Part shown: positions 22,471 to 33,980 of the stretch, piece after piece
Layout of the letters: the number at the start of each line of letters is the position of its first letter
Position numbering within the stretch: position 1 is the first letter of the stretch
NCBI RefSeq assembly: GCF_030272615.1
Contig: NC_081415.1
Coordinates: 631,579,041 to 631,643,040 of the forward strand
Reading direction: 5' to 3'
Length of the DNA stretch: 64,000 nucleotides
From: Cryptomeria japonica
Taxonomy: Eukaryota > Streptophyta > Pinopsida > Cupressales > Cupressaceae
Translations under genes and position numbers: made by a program
The notes under the pieces: generated by a model
Seen by the model: the letters and a program-made list of their open reading frames with translations, nothing else
What the model was told of the DNA's origin: nothing
Database searches by the model: none

Positions 22471-23500
22471 ATAGCAATGAACACAAATTCATCTCCTGAA
22501 TTTCCTTTATTCGACTCATCATCTGTCACGCCTTCATCAGCAGCATAATAACACTTCTTCTAATATTTAGGCTTATATGGCTTAAATGGCTTCTTAGGAT
22601 TTCTCTCTCTTTCTAGACACCTTGATGCAAAATTTCCTATCTTATTACATGAAAAAACATTTAAGAGGTAAATTTTCCTTCATACTTATCGACACCTCTA
22701 GGCAATCTTCTAGCAGTAAGTGCTTCAAGCTCCTCAAGCTCTCTTTCTTCATCTTCCATCTCTTTCATTTCTTTCTTATATTTGGATACTCTGGTAGAAC
22801 TTTCTCTCGGATCATATCTCTGCTTTCTGGAAACAGCAACTTTGAATGTAGATTCAGTCTTAGGAAGAGAGTCCAAACTCACTTAGCTCAAAAGTAGTAA
22901 GTTTACCAATCAGCATGTCTCTTGTCACATTTGTCATAGTCTGGATCTCATCAATAGCAGCGACTTTGTGTTTGTAATCGGGAGGCAAGAATCTCAACAC
23001 TTTAACAACAATCTCATATTCTTCTAATAATCCACCATCACATCTCATTCCACACACAAGCTCATTCACTTTTTGCATAAAAGAAGTAATGTTCTCATCT
23101 TCAATTTCTCATATTTTCCCTTCAAGATTTGCAACTTAGCAATCTTCACATGACTATCACCTTCATACAAGGTCTCCAATTTTATCTAGATTTCATGAGC
23201 AATCTCTAAGTCCATCACATGAGTCATTTTAGAATCTGTCAGGGCACTCAACAATGTTTCCTTAGCTCTAATATTGAATTTTGCTTTCTTTATCTCATCT
23301 GGAGTAGTAGAACCATTCTGAGTGACATTACATACATTCTTAGTAATCTTTCAGTACTCTTCTCCAATGCATCTCAAATGACATTGCATCTATCTTTTTT
23401 AGAGAGTGTAGTTCATTCCATCAAATATTGGACTATCCTTCTTAAGAGAAAAGCTTGTCATCCCAAATATCCTCAAGCGATCAAGCTTCTTCCAGAGGAT
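22471..23500 (-). pseudogene. Copia 2 gag
   Basis: The minus strand shows pieces of a copia Gag: VNELVCGMRCDGGLLEEYEI, VLRFLPPDYKHKVAAIDEIQ, LIGKLTTFELSEFGLSS, and a charged MKEMEDEERELEELEALTAR stretch. Near 22600-22670 is the zinc-knuckle region, weakly preserved (CNKIGNFASRC-like order). Several frameshifts are present (near 22870 and 23090). It begins a few bases after the primer site. Confidence 0.82.
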
Positions 23501-23503
23501 CTA

Positions 23504-23515
23504 GCTCTGATACTA
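23504..23515 (-). other. Primer-binding site of copia 2
   Basis: The minus strand reads TAGTATCAGAGC two bases inside the LTR end. It is one base different from the tRNA-Met site TGGTATCAGAGC. Confidence 0.82.
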
Positions 23516-23517
23516 AT

Positions 23518-24854
23518 TGTTGGCAATAATACAGCAAATTGAGGGGGGGTGAATCAATTTGCACAAAAACTTATTGCAACTTAAACCACAAATCAGATCT
23601 GATAATTAACACACATAACACCAAAGATTTTTTACATGAAAAAACTGATTAAAGGAAAAACTATGGAGGGAACCTACCCACAATAAGATAATACCGTGTT
23701 AGGAGTAAGTGAAACATTACAATGGGGAATGCACATGCATTCAGGCACCCTGCATAGAACTCACTACTCAAACAAGAAACATAGAACGGGCTACAACCCT
23801 TAGGGAAGGCTCACTGACTTGCATGAAATATCACTGACTTACAAAAGCATTTGGACAACAATCCATTTTACATGAACTGTGAAAATAACATCTCCATATG
23901 CCTAGGTACAATTCTCATTAAGCTCACTATCAAATCTTTTGCAATACACTTATTTGGATAACTTTGCACAAATTCCCTACTACTAAATGATTGATACAAT
24001 ATTCACACATAGCATCATTCCTCACAATTATTATTAAATTCATTTATACAAGTCATCAACCCATGAAATGTAGGTCAACTAAACCCTCAACACAAATAAC
24101 AAAAAATAATAACCTCACACGCTACAAAAATACATGCGGACCAAAACAATGTTTACAAAGACATAGTCTAGACCTAAACAACCACTACAAATATGAAACA
24201 CCTCCAAGAATTGTCTCGATCATCCGCAACACGCTCTCATGTCATGAATGTCACATAACATGAAGAACATCACCGGACAAAGAAAATCTCCAATAACACG
24301 CACAATAATCAATGTGGACCACCAATACGCATAGAACATGATCTAGAAACATTCGCAAGCAATGTGAATTGTACCACAACAACCGCAACAACTCGGATTA
24401 CTAGAATCATCATCTTCTCTCTACCGGAGCTCAAGAACACCATCATAACTGACTATCAACCTGAAAGATTCACTTGTGGATTTCTAAATCATGAACCAGT
24501 CTAACTAAGGACACACATCAATGTCCATAATACATCCCACACATCGGCAACTAAAGATATTACAATTCTAGAGCAATATGGAGCATAAAACAAAATATCG
24601 AATAACACGAACAACTGAATAACATCCTCAATGCTGGACCTCATAACTCGATCAAATAAATATGCGAGCCTTTGAAACTTCTGTTGAATTAACTAAAGAT
24701 ATATATCTCAAAACCCATTAATCCACATCAACTCATCTGCAACACACGAGATAAACCAACTTATCCAATTTGACTGCAACACTAAAATACAGAATAATAT
24801 GTTGACATCAATGACAACACATTATTCCAGCAATCTTCCCAACAATCTTTAACA
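23518..24854 (-). repeat. 5' LTR of copia 2 (1337 bp)
   Basis: On the minus strand it starts TGTTAAAGATTGTTGGGAAG at 24854 and ends TATTGCCAACA at 23518. The start is fixed by comparison with the 3' LTR stub, where the polypurine tract abuts the matching TGTTAGAGATTG. The text is AC-rich with no coding content. Confidence 0.88.
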
Positions 24855-25765
24855 AAGACATCATTTCTAATTCATTTGATCATCTTTGCACACCTTAACT
24901 TTTCATACTCTAGCAATTGTATCATTCCAATCCAAGAGCGTCAATTTATAGTAAGTTGTCTTCAAGTATGTTGTAATGATGGATTTTGTTATTATTTATC
25001 ATGTTATTACATCAACACATGGAGGAATTATCTAAAGAGAATTGAATCATCAATAAATGATATAATCATTTAATTTTAGGATTTCATTTCAAATTTAGCC
25101 TCTACCCTACCAGGGGTAAACTCTCTTTTCTAGTCAATCATTGATTTAATGGAGGTTAAAACCTACATGGGTTTTGATTTAAGTAATCCCCTATACATCC
25201 TAACGCCATTTTCATCTTCCTTTATGCATTTGCTTGTTCAAGTACAGGTTCCAAATCAAATCTGTAGATACAAGAGCATTGTGCAGACTGACACAAAGGT
25301 TACGAAAGTAAAAGAAATAGAAAACACCTAAACTATGTCAATTAGCGCTATATTTGTCTCATTTTGGCCTCAAATTTGGAGGGAAGGTAGAATGAAGGTT
25401 TCTAATCCCAAATCTGACATTCATTTTCACCTAGATACATATCAAGACTATGGTGCCTAACTCCAGTGACCAACCATTCTAAGCTCTTCTTACTATCATA
25501 GGTTCCTCTCTATACCTCATTTCTAATTTTGTACATCTTAGTTGATTTTCAATCTTGTATTTATGTCGATTTTAATCAATTTTCTACAATTTTACCTAGT
25601 TATTGCATCATTTATTGTCTTTATCATACCTAATGAACATTCAAAAGGGAATAATTAATCATCAATGCCTAGCTCTCCTAAGGTGCTAAAGTGGATTCTA
25701 ATTGGTTGTTACCCCATGAAAGAGTTTGGAAATGGTTCCTAGTTTGCATTCTTAGACTAGACTTC
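24855..25765. other. Unassigned stretch before the gypsy D pol
   Basis: I see no gene or clear repeat boundary here. By position it could be a decayed upstream part of the plus-strand gypsy element D, but the text does not show recognisable RT or protease motifs. Confidence 0.4.
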
Positions 25766-26167
25766 ATTTTCCTACATTTCACCTTAAAAATGTGTATTTG
25801 GTGTGGATAGTAAGAACTATTAGGATTCATTGTTTCACATCATGGTATTGAAGTAGGCACAGAGAAAATTAATGTTAAACATGCCACCTCTAAAAAAATA
25901 GCTAGACTTTGTATCTTACAAGGAAATATTCAAGCTATTCTATAGTTTGTTTTACATTTAGCAGATTAAACTTTTTATTTCACCCAATTGCTTAAGAAAT
26001 ATTTTCATTTTAATTAGAATGAGAATTTTCAAAAAATAATTGATGATTTAAAGTAGTATTTAAAAAACCCTCCTATTCTCCAATCGACAATCTTTGGACA
26101 GCTCTTCCTCCTTTATATTACATCTAATGCTCTTACAACATTATTGGCACAACATGATGATGAAGGC
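25766..26167 (+). pseudogene. Gypsy D reverse transcriptase, C-terminal part
   Basis: The plus strand reads LLGFIVSHHGIEVGTEKINV, then LCILQGNIQAIL, FTQLLKKYFHFN, and LYITSNALTTLLAQHDDEG. This is the thumb and connection region of a Ty3/gypsy RT: LLGFIVS..GIEV, LQGKIQ, FTQLLKK and the ALLAQ start of RNase H. Several stops are present. The frame continues directly in sense at 30386 after the 4.2-kb solo LTR. The palm with its catalytic Asp pair is not visible upstream. Confidence 0.85.
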
Positions 26168-29100
26168 TATAATGCCCCACCAGGAAACCCCGAAGGGATT
26201 AAGCCATAACACAAGAATAGAGTGCAATAATTTTATTTTTTTAAGTTACACAACATTAAGATACAACAAGATATCAAAGATTTAGATTACATAGTGGAAG
26301 ACATCAACTAACACCTAAAGAGTTTCCTAACGTGATTACTTAATTACACATTTAACTTAACTCACACTAATAAATCCAATAAGTTGATTTTCTTTAAAAT
26401 GAGATAATTCTTAAACAAGGATAATTTCTTTCAGAAGATGAAAATATAAATTACATGCTAATGTTTATCCATTATGATTCATTCATACTTTACATTCAAG
26501 CTTTTCATTAAAATATAAGCCATGCATCTAATATTCTAACACACAAGAATTTCATCATAAACTTATGAGATCTTTTCATGCATACTTAATTTTCTTAACA
26601 ACAATTGAATATATCCCACTACTCTAAGTTGCATTCCTTCATGATACAATTTACTGCATTTTAAAAGATGATTGCATATATGCATGTATGATAAATCTCA
26701 TCTAAACCACTCATGCATTTGATCAAAATGGCATTCATACATGCTAACACTAAACATGAAATATAAGAAATAAAAGCATCACATAACACCAAGATGATCT
26801 CGGAGTTCACCCCTAAAGGGCTACATCTCTAGGTTTGCTCAACTACATGACCCCTCTGATAATTAATAAAGTTACGAATACATGAGGTTCTCATTATTTG
26901 CAATCCGGCCATCAAGGCGAAACATAATCAATATACAAACGACCGCATCGATTAACAAATACATAAACGATCCATGAAAAGGAAAGGATCCAGCTGAACA
27001 TAATCAAAGCTAATACAAAGGTCTATCTGAACATTCACAAAACTGAGTCATCACCACCCAAGGTCTAACATGAAACCCGATACTCACAAGGGCATAGACA
27101 ATAGGACGACCCACAAACGTACTCCTAACAGGACAATACGACAACACACTAGCGAACGTAGGGACAAGTGTCATCACACATCCTGGTATGGTTACCATGG
27201 CAGGTCTTCATAGGTCCCGGCCTCATACACTGGGTTACCCTGGCAACCTAATCCGAACCTCCAACCCATCCAAGCCTCATGTGGACCCACACATCCTTTC
27301 ATGAAGACAAGGATGATGGTTTGCCATATCAGGCCTTCTCACAGCATGTCGAGTCTATGTTAGCACTCATCCAATGTGTGAGGCACAATTATCTTACTTA
27401 GAGATTAACATTCTAATCTACTGTTAGGTTATCACTTATTAGACTCACTTTCGATGGGTTACCCAGCAGCCACTTTAGGTGCGGCCCCCAATCGAAAGCC
27501 ACTTTCCTATATGCCACTAGACTATACTCAGACGAACTCAAAAACCAAGGAATACACATGGTCAGACGAACGGAGTTCAAAAAGGAGGGAACATCCATTT
27601 GGTCAAACACGACTCAAAAGAGGTACACTTACTGACGGTACTCTAACCAAAGGCCTGACCAACTATGGTCAACCACGAATCATCATTCGACACCCACATA
27701 AAGGATATGACCATCTACGACACCACCACAATACAACAGTCAACTCAGAACTGAGGACTGGAATAGGTACCCAAATCAATCCATACGACAGGGTCCAATC
27801 TAACAAATCAAAACTTGCCATTACTTAAGCAAAAGCGAAAACAGAAATTAAACTCGCATAGGCAATAACCAGCAGAAACATTTTTTTCCGAAATGATTTA
27901 AACATTAAAAGTTGATCAAGTTTTCTACATGATCTATATTAGATTGCAGTTATCTACCTCATCTAGGTATAGGTTGTTATTGGTTTTCTAACTCTCTAAG
28001 GTTCATTGCATCGAACACACATAATAAGCCATAATGAGTTCTTAAACCAAGTTCACATTAATATAATCAGACAATCATTAACCAATTAAATAAGATATTT
28101 AATCTTCAATTAAAACATCAATGACATACTGGTTCAAAATAAATCCTACAAATTTGTCTTTTCCAGAACCAATTTACACTATACAGATCAAGGAAATATA
28201 CATATTTAAGGAAGCCAAATAAAGAAAATCCATTCCCAGATTAATAGATTGTTTCCTTGAGCATATAAAGAAAATTACTAAAATTAACTATTAATTAATG
28301 AATATATTTATTAATCCACAATTAATAAAATATAACAAATTAATAATTAATAATGGAATTAACAAATTAAGTATTTAATTACAAAAATATGCATTAATAA
28401 TAAAATACAATTTTGAAAATTAATTAATGTATATTGCCTCTCATACAATTAATTAATTACAACTAATCATAATTTATTAATTAATTGCCATATTTAAGCT
28501 TTATTAAAACTTAATTTAAAAATCATATTTAATAATAATAAATTATTATTATATATATATATTTTTAACTAAAAAAAATATATTAAAAAAAACATTTTTA
28601 ATTTGTAAGTATATAAAAAAAATATGGGGGAGGGTTCCCACATGGACCCCAACGTGCCCCCCCCCCCTTGGGAGCTCACGCTTCCCCTTGGGGAAGCGTT
28701 GCTTCCCAATGGGAGCATGCAGCCCCCATGGGGAGCGTTGTTGCTCCCAAAGGGACGCAGCACAACACTCCTCCACGAGGTGGGCGGGGGGGGGGGGGTT
28801 TAATATTTTTTTAATTAATATTTTTATAAAAAAAAATTTACTGTCAAAAACAAAACACAGTAAAAAAAATAAAGACCCAGCAACATGTTTTTATTTTATT
28901 TTTTATAAAAAGATTTAAAGCAAATCAAAACCATTAAAAATTTTGATTGATATTAATCTTTTATCCAAAAGACAAACCCCCATTTTTTTTAAACAGTCTC
29001 ATCTTGAGACTTAAAATGAAAATTTCCAGAAACAATGCCATACTGGCAAAATGATAAGGATTAACATCCATTATCCAAACCCAGGTTGATTTATCTAAAT

Positions 29101-30385
29101 GAAGCTTGGATTGAAAGCATTTATTTGGGATTTTATCAAATTTTCAATGTAACCAGCCAATCTAAGTTTATTTTTTATTTTTAAAACAATCAGAGCAACC
29201 ATGATCTAAACTTGGAATGGAAACAAATGAGAAGGGTTTGAATTGGAAATAAACTTACAACTATTTCATTTTCCCCAAATAGCTAAGATTTTTTTTCAAT
29301 TTTCACAAACATAATCCTTCAAAATCCAAAACAATTTCTGATAAACAAGGAAACCAAAAAATATAAACCAGAATCTTACCTCATATAGCAATCCTGGAAA
29401 AGATTTAGAGAGGAGCCCAACCTGCAGGCTCAAGAAATTTCTCCTCCTCCAAAACCCCCAAATTTTCCTCCAAAATATTTTTCCAACAATAATTTCTCCA
29501 AAAATATCAATCCCCAATATTTTCCAAAAGTCTAGGTTATATGGAAAAGTTTGACCAAAAATCTTATTTTTGGATTTAAAATTTTTATTTAAAATAAATC
29601 ACAAAAATCTTTATTTTCCAACTATATCAATATATTTACTTGATTTTCAATCTAAAATTGATTTCTTCAATTAACTGAAATTAACCTTTCTAATTTAAAA
29701 AGCCAACAGAATACAATTAATTCTATTGCAATTAAATTTAAAAGTTTCCTTTCATAAGCATAAACAAAATATATTTAATATTTAAAATTAACCATTTACT
29801 TGAACTTGCTACCAAACTGACTCGAGCAATTCAAATAGGGATTAAACACATAAGGAAACCCTGTTTAATCTAGTCCATTAATCTTTAATGCACGAACACA
29901 TATTTAATTATATTAAATACTAAGGGCCAATTACTCAATTTCACCATACACACCAAACACGCAACCCAAGAAGCCAAACAGACAGACGACTCGCTTACCC
30001 AACCAAAGGGGATACTGACAAGGCTCACTTGAGCACAACTATGGTCAAACGAGGTTATCACGACCACCTAATCCAACTCTAAGGATTAAAAAGGTACATT
30101 CAAACCTGCAAATCCAAGTGGAGATGAACCTCGCACCCATGCGACACTGTACCTGAAATCTCCTGCAACCAAGAGTCATACATGCATACATATATAAACT
30201 TAATGAAAGCGTTAGCCCGATATTAATACCATGAAATAAGAACACTAAATAACTTGCATACAACTGTGTGAAAACCACATTAACAAATATGCACTAAATC
30301 AACACATCTAACTATAATCATTATATTATGATAAACTAACCAAGGTCAAACCGAGATTAGGAATTGATTAGGGTAGGGTACTACA
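26168..30385 (+). repeat. Very large solo LTR (4218 bp), TSD AAGGC
   Basis: It starts TATAATGCCCCACCAGGAAA (first TG changed to TA) and ends GGGTAGGGTACTACA. Perfect flanks AAGGC lie at 26163-26167 and 30386-30390. The start and end are near-complementary (TGTAATGCCC against TGTAGTACCC). Joining the flanks restores the gypsy sentence LLAQHDDEG-KEHVVYYIRST, which strongly confirms one insertion. No gag or pol text lies inside, so it is a solo LTR. It contains a GC-rich island (28630-28798) and very AT-rich zones. The orientation follows the TGTAATGCCC-type start. Confidence 0.87.
28630..28798. repeat. GC-rich palindromic island between poly-C and poly-G runs
   Basis: A run of 11 C (28657-28667) and a run of 13 G (28786-28798) bracket about 120 GC-rich bases. 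Inside are self-complementary words: acgcttccccttggggaagc (perfect arms), gcttcccaatgggagc and ccccatgggg. The flanks are nearly pure A/T. Confidence 0.8.
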
Positions 30386-30612
30386 AAGGCAAAGAACATG
30401 TTGTGTACTATATCAGAAGCACATTGTTTGATTATGAAGTCATATATTCTACAATTGAGAAATTATTTCTCATTTTTGTGTTTGCAATGCATAAGATGAG
30501 ACATTATCTTCTTAATGCTAAAATGCATGTCACTATAAAATTTGACCTATTGAAACATATCTTTTCTAAGATTGATCTTTTAGGACACTCACTAGGTGGG
30601 CAATTTTATTAA
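30386..30612 (+). pseudogene. Gypsy D RNase H
   Basis: KEHVVYYIRSTLFDYEVIYS followed by TIEKLFLIFVFAMHKMRHYL is the Ty3/gypsy RNase H text (canonical EHAIYYLSRTL..YE..YS.IEK). It continues with LLKHIFSKIDLLG, matching the usual PLKYILSKP..TG segment. The frame ends at a stop after GQFY, but similar sense resumes downstream in other frames. Confidence 0.9.
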
Positions 30613-30639
30613 CAAATTTTGATTTTAAGTTTTCCTCTA

Positions 30640-31000
30640 AAAATGAAATTAAGGGTCAACTATTGACCAATCATTTAGATGAATCTCCTTCACCATTCGC
30701 TCTTCCAAATCAAGACTCATTTCGTGATGGCCATGTCCTTCTATTGGATCTTGATCAAAGTTCAAATATGTTCTTTGGTGGTTCTATATGTTGAACTAGC
30801 TCAAGTGCAAGTGATATTTTAATACCTCCCTTAAGCAATTCAATTCCTGTATCTTACCATCTCAATTTTTTATGTACCAACAAGAGTGCAGAGTATGAAG
30901 CCCTTATTGCTAGCTTGCATGCTTTGTTGTCTCTAAACATTCAACATCTTTGTATCTTTGATGAATCATAGATGATTATAATCACTAGATCTTACCAAGA
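30640..31000 (+). pseudogene. Gypsy D second (archaeal-type) RNase H
   Basis: After the first RNase H the plus strand reads FGGSIC-stop-TSSSASDILIPP, then FLCTNKSAEYEALIASLHAL and LNIQHLCIFDES. The CTN..AEYEAL..GL..AL and DS motifs are those of the additional archaeal-type RNase H found in Tat/Ogre-lineage gypsy elements. One internal stop and lost residues make it a relic. Its presence between RNase H and integrase assigns the element to that lineage. Confidence 0.78.
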
Positions 31001-31389
31001 AAAGTAAGATAAGTTATCTCAGTATAGATACTTAGCCTTATCGTTGGTGAAGCATTTCTCTTCTTTCACCATTGGCACAATCTCATGGTAGAATGATAAT
31101 TGACATGTAGATGCAATGATAAGTGTTACATCCCTTATGTCTTGTGAGGTTTCATCCATGGATTACCAATTTGTCATTCATAATCTCTCATCACTAGCTA
31201 TTGCTAAAATTTCCTCTAAAGTTTCTTTTTGTTATCACATTGGATCAAATAAATGGTACTCCCAAATATTTCAATATTTGAGTGATGATACCTTTCCAAA
31301 TCTCTCATCTAAAATTGTCTGAGCTTGTATTTGTAAGCTCAGAGAATGTTACATTATCTTACACAACATTATTTATTTTTTAGGCTATA

Positions 31390-32452
31390 ATGGTCTCATT
31401 CATTGATGTCTTAATAAATTAGAGATCCTCATTACCCTTGAGCAAACACATTTTGGTTCCTACAAAGGGGATTTTGGTGGTTGATATTTCATTCAAAAGT
31501 TTCTCCATATGGGTTACTATTGGAAAATTATGGAGCAAGATTCTTTATCTTTCATCAAAATGGGCTCTCAATGTCAACAACATAACAATTTGATTCAAGA
31601 TCCTTCCCACAAAACTCGAGCCTAGGTGTCCTCTTGGTCATTTTTCTGTGTGGGGGCTTGGATCTTATTGGAAAAAATTTCACCTTCCTTTCAAGGACAT
31701 GTTTTCATCATCACATCTACAAACTACTTCATGAAATGGGTCAAAATAATTCCACTTTGTTCCACGACTACTAAAGTAATTTGTGTTTTTCTTCTCAATA
31801 ACATCATCTCTCAATTTGGTCTACCTTCTGATTTGGTTCATGATAATGGTACATCATTTAAGAACAAACTAGTGAATAGGTTCCTAGAGAGCTTCCACAT
31901 TCAACATCACTTCTCTACACCTTTTTATTCTCAATCAAATGATCAAGCATAAGCTTCTAACAAAATAATTGAGAAAATCCTTCAAAAACAATTAATAAAC
32001 ACTACAATAATTAGCACACTCAACTCTCTTATGCATTATGTTCTTACCAAATGAGTGTTTGTACGGCTATGGATAGCACACCATACAATCTTATATATGG
32101 TACCGATGCAATCATGCGTTTGGAGATAGAAAATCCTTTATCGTGAATTTATCTCAATGACATATTTGATAAAAATTCTTATAGAGAACAAAGAATTCAA
32201 CAACTTGAGATGCTTGATGAATGACACATACACACTCTTGAACATCTTTCAGTTAGTGACTTGGTGCTCTATGAGAATCAACACAATATGAACTATCCTC
32301 CAGATGAAAAAGGAAAGTTTAGTCCAAACGGGTTAGAACCTTACATCATCATCAAAGTCTATGGATTGGGTGCATATAGATTTTCTATAATAGACAATAT
32401 GCATTTTAAAGGACCCATCAATGTTATCTATTTATGTAGATTTTATGTTTAA
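31390..32452 (+). pseudogene. Gypsy D integrase
   Basis: The core reads HVFIITSTNYFMKWVKIIPL (the first catalytic Asp of the family's VAVDYFTKW is Asn here), then FGLPSDLVHDNGTSFKNKLV (second Asp kept), and HHFSTPFYSQSNDQA, where a stop replaces the catalytic Glu region. The C-terminal part at 32261-32452 reads KGKFSPNGLEPYIIIKVYGL and INVIYLCRFYV, the GPY-type module ending in the usual LKRFYV. Several stops are present. Confidence 0.9.
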
Positions 32453-33082
32453 GTATGCAAATATATTTATTAAATCATGTTATCAATGGTATGCTAATAT
32501 ATTTATTAAAGCATGTTATGTAAGAATAGCTAAGTTTCTTATCTATTTTGCATAGAAGTTGATGATCAACCATAGGAACCAGGAATCATTTGCAAGCAAA
32601 ACACCTATCACACAAAAGAGATCAAGCAAATATTGTATTCTCTATAACAACTTATGTATTATGCACAAAGAATGATTGAAGATTCAATATTGGAGATACA
32701 ATTACAATGAATGAAAGAATTCTTATAAAGGATTAATGGAACCCTAGGTGCAAACCCTAATGCTAAAATTAGAAGAACAAAAGCAATGCAAAGTAGGAGC
32801 TAAATTAAGCTTGACTATGTCTAGATCTATTGTTCGAAAAACACTTTAGAAAATAAAAAGCACCTAAGTTTACCTTGAGTGAAAAAGAAATTAAATGAGC
32901 TAATTAATAAATAATTAGATAATTGTCCTAAAATTACTCTAATACCCCCCCTAAGATTAACTCAGGGATAAACTGAAAAGCTAATGATGATGTGAAATGC
33001 ATGCATAAATGAATCTCGACAACTAGGTTTGATTAGATACTTATATATAAATGAGTCTCGACAACTAAGCTTGATTGGATAT
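32453..33082 (+). other. 3' untranslated region of gypsy D
   Basis: This lies between the integrase end and the LTR at 33083. Near its end is an imperfect 39-bp direct repeat (aatgaatctcgacaactagg / aatgagtctcgacaactaag). No polypurine tract is evident just before the LTR. Confidence 0.5.
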
Positions 33083-33980
33083 TGTAACATCATAAATTGC
33101 ACCCCATGCAATTCCACACTACGTAGGGGCCTTTGCTTTAGGCCGATGGGAGAACCCCTTCACCTTTTTGTCTGTTGCCCATTTGGTTTTCCATATCAAC
33201 CTCACCTTTATCTTTTTCCCAACTCTACTAACTATTTGACTTGTAGATGCCTACATGCCACGAAGATGTTCCCACGCCTATCTAGTGTCCTGCAAATATG
33301 CAATCTAAAGGTGGTCATTGGAGCATTACGCCTACGCTTGGCAAATCTTGTAACACCCCTTGCAATGCACATTGACATGGATTTTGCTTGTAGGTTGCAT
33401 ATCGTGCCCTTGTAGCTTCATTTTTGCTCTCACTGGCTCTCTAATTGATCTCTCTCACGATTACTCACATTCAAATCATTCTCTTCAACATTCTAAGCAA
33501 TTTTGTAAGCATTCTATTGACTCTCATTGTTATACTTTGTACTCGAGACTCTACATGTTTTGTAGAGGATTCCATATTTCTTTTCCCATCCGACAAGCTT
33601 TTTGTTTTTGGGTGTGGAAGGGGAGTTCTTCTCTTCTCATTCTGCACTATCATTTTATTTATCTCCCTAGCATATCTATTGTCTCTTTTTACTTTTCTCA
33701 TCTATTGGTTTATCTATCTATCTACCTAGCTATTCGTGGAGGTGGAAACACCAAAACAAAGATCTAATTATGACAAACCTCTAAAACACAACGCCAACAT
33801 TTTTCCTTTGTCTTGCGTGTAGGTTGCTAAGAAGATCGATCAATGTTGGAGGTCTCATTCATGGACTGATTGTGAGACTGGATCGATTGTTGTTGGAGGC
33901 TTCATTCATGGACTAATTGAGAGACTATATTTGCCTTTTCCTTTATACTTCTATTAAATATTTACAATCATTTTACTTTA
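33083..33980 (+). repeat. LTR of the TGTAGCG/TGTAACA family (probable gypsy D 3' LTR)
   Basis: It starts TGTAACATCATAAATTGCAC. It carries gctattcgtggaggtggaaa at 33729-33748, identical to 18980-18999 in the LTR at 17872. Position and orientation fit the 3' LTR of the pol upstream. The right end is not resolved. Confidence 0.6.

Larger units (their letters stand above)
15747..24854 (-). mobile_element. Ty1/copia retrotransposon 2 with three nested insertions
   Basis: From right to left: 5' LTR (23518-24854), primer site, gag, solo LTR (21303-22470), protease, pre-integrase, integrase, solo LTR (17872-19680), RT, RNase H, polypurine tract and a 3' LTR stub (15747-15963) cut by element B. The domain order is the copia order. 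Coding text rejoins in sense across each solo LTR once one target copy is removed. Stops and lost catalytic residues show it is inactive. Confidence 0.92.

Noticed and set aside
28549..28776. Minus-strand open frames across the GC island
   Set aside because: Low-complexity translation of palindromes and homopolymers.
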